From BP-133 sp040756995 (GTDB taxonomy: Bacteria > Actinomycetota > Acidimicrobiia > IMCC26256 > BP-133), in contig JBFLYK010000060.1 of assembly GCA_040756995.1 (NCBI GenBank), forward strand, positions 1 to 38,237: DNA of 38,237 bases, written 5' to 3'. The translations under genes and the position numbers were made by a program. The notes beneath the pieces were generated by a model. It was not told the DNA's origin, ran no database searches, and saw nothing but the letters and a program-made list of their open reading frames with translations. How positions within the stretch are numbered: the first letter of the stretch is position 1; each line of letters begins with the position of its first letter. This document shows, one piece after another, positions 1 through 5,818 of this stretch.

Positions 1-1022
1 GGCAGGGCCCTGACCACCCCGGCTGCCTCCCCACCGGCCGACCCGCCGGCCAGCCGAGCCAGACGAACCGGATAGGCCGAAGCAGCCACAGCGGTCTGCG
101 CCCCTCGCACCGGCGAGCGGGAGATGCCCTGGGCCACCACCGCCGTCTCAACCAGAGGCAGGAGACGCAACACCACAAAGGGAGTGAACGCCGCCAGGCC
201 CATCAGCGTGGCGCCACCCAGCAAGCCCGCCAGTGACATCCCCCCATCCCCGCCGCCGCCGGACCCGTCGCCCGCGCCGAGAGCGGCGGCACCCACCGCC
301 AAGGCAAGACCAATAGCCAACTTGGAGACGATCAGCGCCAGGCCCAGTTCGCACAGGCGGCGGAACACGCCCCGCGCCGCCGGCCAGATCCGGGCCGCCA
401 GCACCAGCGGGGCGAACGCCACCAGCAGGTACACCAGCGCCGACCGGACCACCAGCTCGGCCCAGACCAACAGCGCGGCGACCAGGAACACCGCCATCAA
501 CACCGCGGCGGCCAGCCCGCCGGTGATCACCGAGGCCTGGACACCGAACCCGCTCACGAAGCGGGCCAGGTTCTCGGGAGTGCCATGCAACACCAGGGCG
601 GTCGCCTCGTCAGTGGCTCGCAACAGCACCTCGGTGACCGCCGCCACCACCGCCACGCCCAGGGCCGAGAGGGGAACATGGCCCAGCGCGCTGCGGACCA
701 TGCCGAGGGGGTCACCGGCGATCAGGCCCTGCAACAGCGCCAGGAACAAGAACCCAACCGCCAGCGTGGCCGCCAAGGCACCAACGGTGCCCATCAACTC
801 CCGGCCCTGCGGGCTCGCCCACCAGCCCGACCCGAATCGGGGTGACGCCGGTCCCGCCAGCGCCGCGACGAGTTCACCGCCCACCGTCCGGCATGCGTCG
901 GCCAGCCAGCCCAGCACCGAGGCGGCAATGCCGGAGACGATCGGCCCGGCAGCCTGCCCGGCCACGTCGCCGACGGCGTCCGTCACCATGGTCACGGGGT
1001 TTGGAATCATGACGCCCAACAT
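1..1022 (-). CDS. TrbL/VirB6-like conjugal transfer membrane protein (3' end outside window)
   Basis: Reading leftward from an ATG at 1022, the frame stays open to the window edge, giving about 340 residues without a stop. The translation has an amphipathic N-terminus, then several long hydrophobic stretches (roughly residues 78-105, 115-135, 160-210, 225-250 and 270-290) and a Gly-rich loop. This multi-span pattern, with a pilin-like and a VirB8-like gene just upstream, matches TrbL/VirB6-type inner-membrane channel proteins of type IV secretion systems. The assignment rests on topology and context, not on a motif. Its ATG shares one base with the TGA of the upstream gene (TGATG), so translation is probably coupled. 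An alternative ATG lies four codons downstream. An unrelated polytopic membrane protein is the main alternative. Confidence 0.72.
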   Translation of the reverse strand, partial: MLGVMIPNPVTMVTDAVGDVAGQAAGPIVSGIAASVLGWLADACRTVGGELVAALAGPASPRFGSGWWASPQGRELMGTVGALAATLAVGFLFLALLQGLIAGDPLGMVRSALGHVPLSALGVAVVAAVTEVLLRATDEATALVLHGTPENLARFVSGFGVQASVITGGLAAAVLMAVFLVAALLVWAELVVRSALVYLLVAFAPLVLAARIWPAARGVFRRLCELGLALIVSKLAIGLALAVGAAALGAGDGSGGGGDGGMSLAGLLGGATLMGLAAFTPFVVLRLLPLVETAVVAQGISRSPVRGAQTAVAASAYPVRLARLAGGSAGGEAAGVVRAL

Positions 1023-1648
1023 CAGGGTCCCTCCGGGGTGAACCCCGCAAGCACGGAGCGAACCACCTCGGCCGAATCGGCGCTGCCAGGCAACGCCAAT
1101 GGCCGCGGCCCGGCGGTCTCGTCAAGACCATCGAGGCGCCAGCCATCCCGCTCCCAGACCAGGCCGAGCGTGGCGAGACGCCACTCCACGTAGACCGGCC
1201 GACCCGGCGGGGCCACCACCCGGGCCAACCACACCCGCACCCGACGGGCGTGGTCGTCACCGCCCGTTTCCCGGGTGGCCAGGACACCGTGCCACACCCG
1301 CGTCGGGCCGCCCGGATAGCCGGCCGCCAGGCGAGCCAGGTCGGCGTCCAACTCGCCCACCAGACGGCCCATGGCCCCGATGCTGGCCATACCCCGCAAG
1401 CTGGCCTCGGCCTCCCCCAGCGGCAGCCCGGGATAGGTGGCATACGTGGCCAGGATCCGCCGCGCTGCCACCGTCGCCGTCTCCCGCGGCGAGCCGCTGA
1501 CCTGCACCGCCGGTGGGGCGATCATCGCCGGCGTCGAGGACGGCGACGTCCGGCTGCTCCCGCCGTGGACGGGCACAGCCCGGGCAACCACCACCAGGAC
1601 CAGCGTGGCCCCCATCCGAATCACCGTCGTGCGGGTCGGGCGTCTCAC
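1022..1648 (-). CDS. VirB8/TcpC-like conjugal transfer assembly protein
   Basis: This 208-residue protein starts at a GTG whose last two bases overlap the upstream gene's stop (GTGA). It has a short basic N-terminus, one hydrophobic segment at about residues 10-22, a Ser/Pro-rich linker, and a soluble domain of about 150 residues. The domain has a helical first half and a strand-rich second half ending in a W-E-x-D-G-W-R-L-like segment. One membrane anchor plus an NTF2-like periplasmic or extracellular domain is the architecture of VirB8 and of TcpC in Gram-positive conjugation systems. The fold is inferred from this pattern and from position between a pilin-like and a TrbL-like gene. In-frame codons continue upstream to 2137, but that extension crosses the pilin gene and a large inverted repeat and is rejected. 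Confidence 0.6.
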   Translation of the reverse strand: MRRPTRTTVIRMGATLVLVVVARAVPVHGGSSRTSPSSTPAMIAPPAVQVSGSPRETATVAARRILATYATYPGLPLGEAEASLRGMASIGAMGRLVGELDADLARLAAGYPGGPTRVWHGVLATRETGGDDHARRVRVWLARVVAPPGRPVYVEWRLATLGLVWERDGWRLDGLDETAGPRPLALPGSADSAEVVRSVLAGFTPEGP

Positions 1649-1929
1649 GACGCCGCCTTGAACAGCATGTTCACAATCGTCGGCGCCAACCCGGCCAGGA
1701 TCGCTCCCACCGCCCCGCCCACGGCCAGCATCCGCCCCCGGGTGGCGTGGAGGCCGTGGCCGCCTTCCTTGGACAGCCCGTAGATGGCCGCCCCGACCAG
1801 GATGCTGGCCAGCGACCCCCACAGCGCCAGCTGGCTCAACCATGAAATCAACTGCGTGATGAGTTGCGCCCCCGGCATCCCCGCCGACGACGGCGAGACG
1901 CTGACCTGGGCGAGTTGCAGGGCCGGCAT
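1645..1929 (-). CDS. Small pilin-like (VirB2/TrbC-type) membrane protein of the transfer module
   Basis: This 94-residue protein begins at an ATG preceded by a strong Shine-Dalgarno (AAGGAGGT, three to four bases of spacing). It has a polar N-terminus of about 20 residues and two hydrophobic segments (about 25-50 and 68-90) separated by a short basic loop, with a small C-terminal tail. The size, two membrane helices and first position in the transfer module match VirB2/TrbC pilins and the small membrane proteins found before TrbL-like genes in actinobacterial integrative elements. It is the first leftward gene after the inverted repeat at 1957-2070, so that repeat lies in its leader or promoter. 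Sequence alone does not prove it is polymerised. Confidence 0.65.
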   Translation of the reverse strand: MPALQLAQVSVSPSSAGMPGAQLITQLISWLSQLALWGSLASILVGAAIYGLSKEGGHGLHATRGRMLAVGGAVGAILAGLAPTIVNMLFKAAS

Positions 1930-1956
1930 CGGCCACCTCCTTGGGATCGGAACCTC

Positions 1957-2070
1957 TCACCCCAAGAACTGGGCGCGCCGGAACCCAAACGCGACAGGAA
2001 AACTTTCCGACGCTCCAAATTTTCTTTTCCTGTCGCGTTTGCCAGCCGGCGCGCCCAGTTCTTCTGGTGA
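1957..2070. repeat. Large interrupted inverted repeat, two 46-bp arms
   Basis: Arms 1957-2002 and 2025-2070 are inverted copies matching at 40 of 46 positions around a 22-bp A/T-richer centre (2003-2024). Three blocks are perfectly conserved: a 5-bp outer block (TCACC), an 18-bp block containing an AscI-like GGCGCGCC core (1964-1981 and 2046-2063), and a 16-bp block AAACGCGACAGGAAAA (1987-2002 and 2025-2040). The differences fall only in a 2-bp and a 5-bp spacer of identical length in each arm. This looks more like a pair of multi-block protein-binding sites than a simple terminator. It sits between the leftward transfer genes and the rightward DNA-binding/SSB gene, so an operator, oriT or initiation site is plausible. 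Confidence 0.9.
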
Positions 2071-2148
2071 AGGGCTCAACCGGCCCACTCGGGACCGGGA
2101 CGAGCCACACCTCGCCGCCGACCGGCGGCTTCCCCACAAGGAGCGCCG

Positions 2149-2679
2149 ATGCAGCACCGTCGGGTTCTCTACACCGTCGAGGAGGCGGCCGATCTCCTCG
2201 GCGTCTCTCCCTCCACCATGTACCGCTGGGCCCGGGCGGGCGACCTGCGGACCGTCCCCCTCAACGGGCGCCTCGCCGTCCCCGCCTCGTCCCTCGAACG
2301 CCTCTTCGCCACACCGACAGACGGCGAACCCGAACCCACCCGACCGGACGAGGACCTCAACCAGGTCGCCATCGCCGGCCGAATCGTCGCCCATCCCGAA
2401 CTCCGCCAGTCCCGCACCGGCCTCCGCTACGCCACCCTCCGCATCGCCGTCAACCGGCAGCGTCCCACCAGCGAACCGTTCCACGTCCTTGTCGTCGCCT
2501 TCGGCGTCCACGCCGAAGACACCGCCGACCTCCACGCCGGCGACCTCGTCCGGGTCGACGGCCGCCTCGGCCAGCGCCAATGGACCGCCGAAGACGGCAC
2601 CCGCATCGGCGCCCAACGGGTCATCGCCGACCGCATCCGGCCCATCCAGACCACCACCACCGAGGAGGTGGCCTCATGA
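2149..2679 (+). CDS. Helix-turn-helix (excisionase-type) domain fused to a single-stranded DNA-binding OB domain
   Basis: This 176-residue protein starts at an ATG with an AAGGAG Shine-Dalgarno. Residues 5-55 form a MerR/excisionase-type helix-turn-helix: YTVEEAADLLGVSPSTMYRW, a short wing, then a basic strand and an LERLF helix. After a Pro/acidic linker (about 56-68), residues 69-165 resemble the SSB OB fold, with a NQVAIAGRI strand, a TLRIAV strand, a FHVLVVAFG strand and a GDLVRVDGRL turn. The usual acidic SSB tail is absent; the protein ends in a Thr/Glu-rich stretch. It could bind the adjacent inverted repeat and coat single-stranded DNA during transfer or excision, which is inference. 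The next reading frame overlaps its stop (ATGA). Confidence 0.8.
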   Translation: MQHRRVLYTVEEAADLLGVSPSTMYRWARAGDLRTVPLNGRLAVPASSLERLFATPTDGEPEPTRPDEDLNQVAIAGRIVAHPELRQSRTGLRYATLRIAVNRQRPTSEPFHVLVVAFGVHAEDTADLHAGDLVRVDGRLGQRQWTAEDGTRIGAQRVIADRIRPIQTTTTEEVAS

Positions 2680-2798
2680 CGACCGCCATGGTCGCCAGCG
2701 GACAGCACCTCATCGCGATCGACGAGGACTACGACCACAACCGCGCTTCCGACGGCTTCAGCCGCTTCGGCGTGTACCTCTCCCTTTCTCGGCGATGA
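2676..2798 (+). CDS. Short coupled reading frame, 40 residues, possibly a truncated element gene
   Basis: The ATG overlaps the TGA of the SSB-fusion gene (ATGA), a typical translational coupling arrangement. The product has 40 residues, with an acidic centre (IDEDYDHN) and a C-terminus ending in LSRR. Codons are G/C-ending until the last three. I do not recognise it. The sequence after its stop is A/T-richer, so it may be the left-over start of a longer transfer gene cut by a past rearrangement. A genuine small protein is equally possible. Confidence 0.4.
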   Translation: MTTAMVASGQHLIAIDEDYDHNRASDGFSRFGVYLSLSRR

Positions 2799-2840
2799 GC
2801 GATTCCTAGGCCGGGAAACGGACACAGCACCTCTGATGTC

Positions 2841-3071
2841 ATGAAGAAGTCCGTCGATGCCGCGATGGCGGAGACCGTGGTCCTGCCCGCGGAACTGGTC
2901 GCCACTACTGCGTCGAGGGTTGAACCCGCGCTCGACATCTCAAGCCCCGATCACCCGGCCCGGATCTGGGCCAGGGAGCAGCTCGCCGCCGTGGGGCCTT
3001 TCAGGGCAAGTCCGGCGTACCTGGCCGCCCTCGCGGACGTTGTGCAGCGTCGGCGGCGGCTCGCCGCCTGA
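2841..3071 (+). CDS. Small hypothetical protein convergent with the serine recombinase
   Basis: This 76-residue reading frame has good G/C-ending codon use and a plausible soluble, helix-rich composition with a basic C-terminus (RRRRLAA). No convincing Shine-Dalgarno precedes its ATG. Its last 71 bases overlap the end of the leftward recombinase gene. I do not recognise a family. Small genes beside serine integrases sometimes encode recombination directionality factors, but nothing in this sequence identifies it as one. It may be spurious. Confidence 0.35.
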   Translation: MKKSVDAAMAETVVLPAELVATTASRVEPALDISSPDHPARIWAREQLAAVGPFRASPAYLAALADVVQRRRRLAA

Positions 3072-4686
3072 GGACCAGGCCCGGGTCCTTCTTCTCGGCA
3101 TACTTCTTGCGGTGGCCCTTCCCCTGGGGAAGCAACACCAGCTCGAAGTCGTGGCCGTCAAGGAAGGCTCGAATAATCCCGTACCGCTCGGTCCTCGATA
3201 GCGTCTCCCAGACTTCGAGCTTGTCCTTGGGGACGGGGTCGGTGGCAGCCTTCGGCCGGAGCTGATCCAGAAGCTCGGCTTCTCGTTTCCGGAGCGCCTT
3301 CTGGGCCCTGTTCCAATCGAAGAGCGTCATCTCACCCTCCTCCAACAGGGCGGGCCCGGCCTTGAGATCGGCTTGGACCCGGGCGAGCGCCTGTGCTGCC
3401 CGGACCCGCTCCACGTCGTCGCCGCTCTCGTCGGCAAGGACGGCACCGACATTGGGATCTTGTTCCGAGTGCTCCCAGAGCAAAGCGAGGATGTAGCTCT
3501 CAACGGCGTCGGCGTCACGGCTCAGGTGGCACCTCTTGCAGGCGTAACTCCGCTTGACGATACCGGTTGCGTAGTAGCGGGGTTGGCTTCCGATCCGACC
3601 GTCGCAGCCTTCCCGGCCGCAGGTGAGGAGCCCGGCGGCGTCGTAGACCCGCTCGGAACCATGGGCCGGTCGTCGGTTGCGCTCGGGGTTCCTCAACAGA
3701 GCCTCCAGCAGCGCCATGTCGGCGTCAGTCAGGATGGCGGGCCAACCCTTCGCCCTGTACTTGCGGGGCTCTTCGCCGGCCAGCGGCCTTCGGCCATGCT
3801 TCTCCCGGGGCTGGTGGACGCGCCATCCGGCGTAGAGCGGGTTGAGCATCATCGCCCGGATGGTCGACGGGTGCCACGGCCGGCCGTCACGCCGCTGGCG
3901 GCCCTCGTCCTTCAAGGTCCGGGTGATGCGCTCGAGGGGTTCGCCGGCCAGGACGAGCTCGGCGATGCGCCGCACCGTGTCCGCTTCGACGGGGTCGGGC
4001 TCCAAGGTCCCCTTCCGATCGGTGCGCCGGTAGCCGTAGGGGACGTTTCCGCCGTTCCACAGACCGGCCTTCGCCCGGGCGTCGACCTTGTTCCTCACCC
4101 GCTTGGAGATCAGGGACGACTCCATCGCTCCGACGAGGACGTAGATGCCAGCGAGCAGGCGGCCACCCTCGTTCGTCAGATTGAGGTCACCCTCGGTCGT
4201 CGCAACGAAGATCGCCGGCCGCTCGTCGACGAGGTCGAGAAGGTCCTGGAATTCGCGGTACTGCCTGTAGATACGGATCAGATCCCACGCCACGATGCCG
4301 CCGATAGCGCCCGCCTTGAGATCGGTGAACAGCTTGGTGTAAGCGGGGCGGGGCCGCTTCGGATCGGAGGCCGTGAAGTCGTTGTCAACGTAGAACCGGC
4401 CAATCCGGATGCCTCGATCAGTGCAGTAGCGGAGGATGGCTTTCGCCTGCCGGACGACACCGATGTCGCCGCCCCGGTTGCCTCGCTCGGGCCGGTACTC
4501 CGAGATCCGGGGGTACGCTCCGACCGTGACCGTGGACTCTACGGCGAGATTGCACTCGAGGAGCTGCACGAGCTCCGGGTCGCCCGCTCCCTCGGGGTCG
4601 TCCGCTCGGAGCAGGGCGACGACGGCGCCGCTGTCAGAGGCGTCGACCCAGCGGGTCTCGTTCCGGTTCCGGGCACGACGGGCCAC
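3001..4686 (-). CDS. Large serine recombinase (integrase of the element)
   Basis: This is a 561-residue protein from a GTG at 4686, preceded by GGAGG at five bases. The frame is open further upstream, but that would overlap the dehalogenase. After a 50-residue N-terminal extension, the resolvase domain starts at VGAYPRIS with the likely catalytic Ser near residue 62. An MESSLISKRVRNKV helix follows, then a recombinase domain (PYGYRR ... WHPSTIRAMMLNPLYAG), a zinc ribbon with CGREGC and CKRC pairs, and a coiled coil (VRAAQALARVQADL). This order is that of large serine integrases, which insert DNA at short attB sites. Its third codon positions are less G/C-rich than those of the chromosomal genes. 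The last 20 or so residues (RRRAAADAAQRPRGRP) may be non-native read-through into the convergent small frame. Confidence 0.93.
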   Translation of the reverse strand: MARRARNRNETRWVDASDSGAVVALLRADDPEGAGDPELVQLLECNLAVESTVTVGAYPRISEYRPERGNRGGDIGVVRQAKAILRYCTDRGIRIGRFYVDNDFTASDPKRPRPAYTKLFTDLKAGAIGGIVAWDLIRIYRQYREFQDLLDLVDERPAIFVATTEGDLNLTNEGGRLLAGIYVLVGAMESSLISKRVRNKVDARAKAGLWNGGNVPYGYRRTDRKGTLEPDPVEADTVRRIAELVLAGEPLERITRTLKDEGRQRRDGRPWHPSTIRAMMLNPLYAGWRVHQPREKHGRRPLAGEEPRKYRAKGWPAILTDADMALLEALLRNPERNRRPAHGSERVYDAAGLLTCGREGCDGRIGSQPRYYATGIVKRSYACKRCHLSRDADAVESYILALLWEHSEQDPNVGAVLADESGDDVERVRAAQALARVQADLKAGPALLEEGEMTLFDWNRAQKALRKREAELLDQLRPKAATDPVPKDKLEVWETLSRTERYGIIRAFLDGHDFELVLLPQGKGHRKKYAEKKDPGLVLRRRAAADAAQRPRGRPGTPDLP

Positions 4687-4691
4687 GTCTG

Positions 4692-4702
4692 CCTCCTGGA
4701 GG
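4692..4702. promoter_or_regulatory. Palindrome CCTCCTGGAGG serving as back-to-back Shine-Dalgarno sites
   Basis: The 11-bp palindrome places GGAGG five bases before the recombinase GTG on the minus strand and GGAGG ten bases before the dehalogenase ATG on the plus strand. The two start codons are separated by only 26 bp. The promoters of the two genes must therefore lie inside each other's coding region, or one gene lacks its native promoter. Confidence 0.6.
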
Positions 4703-4712
4703 ACGGGCTGAT

Positions 4713-5588
4713 ATGTACGAGAAGAAGTTCGCCGAGGTGTTCGGCCGCCATATGGCCTACGTAGACGTGGGTGAAGGACCACATACTGTTCTTCTACTTC
4801 ATGGTAACCCGACCTCGAGTTACCTGTGGCGCAACGTGATTCCCCACCTGGAGGGCGTCGGGCGCTGCATCGCTCCCGACCTCATCGGGATGGGCGACTC
4901 CGACAAGCTCCCCGACTCCGGGCCCCAGCGCTACACGTTCGCCGAGCATCGCCGGTTCCTCGACGCCTTCCTCCTCGGACTCGGGCTGACCGCCGCCGGC
5001 CGCATCGTCCTCGTCGTGCACGACTGGGGATCGGCGCTCGGTTTCGACTGGGCCCGCCGCCATCCCCAGGCCGTCGACGGCATCGCCTACATGGAGGCGA
5101 TCGTCGCTCCCGTCACGTGGGACGACTGGCCCGATGAGGCCCGGGGGATCTTCCAGGCCTTCCGGAGCCCGAAGGGCGAGGAACTGATCCTGGAACGCAA
5201 CTACTTCGTGGAGAAGATCCTGCCCTTGTCGGTGTTGAATCCCCTGTCCGACGAGGTGATGGCCGCCTACCGGCGGCCGTTCGAGCAGCCGGGGGAGTGC
5301 CGCCGTCCCACGCTGACCTGGCCCCGCCAGATCCCGATCGACGGTGAACCGGCCGACGTGGTGGCCGACGTCGAGGCCTATGGCCGATGGCTCGGCACCG
5401 AGGAGTCGCCGCCGAAGCTGTTCGTCAACGCCGAGCCGGGTTCGATCCTCGTCGGCAAGCAGCGGGAGTTCTGCCGGTCGTGGCCCAACCAGATCGAGGT
5501 CACCGTGCCCGGCCTCCACTTCGTCCAGGAAGACTCGGCCGACGCGATCGGCGCCGCGGTGGCCGACTTCATCGGCACGCTGAAGTGA
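4713..5588 (+). CDS. dhaA: Haloalkane dehalogenase (DhaA/LinB type)
   Basis: The 291-residue alpha/beta hydrolase has all residues needed for hydrolytic dehalogenation. The nucleophile is Asp104 in VVHDWGSALG, the acid Glu128 in YMEAI, and the base His269 in GLHFVQEDS. The halide-stabilising pair is Asn32 (HGNPTSSYLW) and Trp105. The position of the acid and the strong match of the C-terminal half (KLFVNAEPG ... FCRSWPNQ) point to the DhaA/LinB subfamily, which converts haloalkanes to alcohols in the cytoplasm. The N-terminus seems a few residues shorter than many relatives. Codons 20-31 (4770-4805) are all A/T-ending, unlike the rest of the gene, suggesting that the first part came with the adjacent integrative element. 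Substrate range cannot be read from sequence. Confidence 0.92.
   Translation: MYEKKFAEVFGRHMAYVDVGEGPHTVLLLHGNPTSSYLWRNVIPHLEGVGRCIAPDLIGMGDSDKLPDSGPQRYTFAEHRRFLDAFLLGLGLTAAGRIVLVVHDWGSALGFDWARRHPQAVDGIAYMEAIVAPVTWDDWPDEARGIFQAFRSPKGEELILERNYFVEKILPLSVLNPLSDEVMAAYRRPFEQPGECRRPTLTWPRQIPIDGEPADVVADVEAYGRWLGTEESPPKLFVNAEPGSILVGKQREFCRSWPNQIEVTVPGLHFVQEDSADAIGAAVADFIGTLK
4803..4824. other. Candidate attachment-site core dyad inside the dehalogenase gene
   Basis: GGTAAC and GTTACC form perfect 6-bp arms around a 10-bp centre at the codons for the conserved segment G-N-P-T-S-S-Y-L. It lies right where codon use switches from A/T-ending to G/C-ending and 117 bp upstream-side of the recombinase start. 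Serine integrase sites are short imperfect dyads near the integrase gene. The identification is inference from position, symmetry and composition; no second copy is visible in the window. Confidence 0.35.
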
Positions 5589-5598
5589 GGCGCCCGAC

Positions 5599-5817
5599 TT
5601 GATCACCGCGCTGTTTCTGTACGCCTTCTTCGGCGTACCGCTCGCCTGCTGGCTGGCGGTGCGCGCCGCTCGCGACATGGACGCCCGCGGCGAGACCGGC
5701 TGGCGCTACGGCCTGCTGGTGCTGATCCTTCCGCCGGTCGGGGTGATCGTCTGGCTGGCCGCCCGGGCCCGCCGCCCGCTACCCGATTCGAGACCCGGAG
5801 AGTCGGTTCAGTCCTGA
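5599..5817 (+). CDS. Small two-helix membrane protein, hypothetical
   Basis: This is a 72-residue protein from a TTG start ten bases after the dehalogenase stop, with a weak purine-rich GAGG before it. Two hydrophobic segments (about residues 1-20 and 40-56) are separated by an RAARDMDARGETGWRYG loop, and the tail is basic and polar. This resembles the short PLDc_N-like membrane proteins common in actinobacteria, but no function is known to me. It ends one base before the GTG of hrpB, so the dehalogenase, this gene and hrpB are probably co-transcribed. Confidence 0.6.
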   Translation: MITALFLYAFFGVPLACWLAVRAARDMDARGETGWRYGLLVLILPPVGVIVWLAARARRPLPDSRPGESVQS

Positions 5818-5818
5818 C

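Noticed and set aside
3373..4764. A 463-codon plus-strand open frame
   Set aside because: It is antisense to the serine recombinase, whose domain order is complete.
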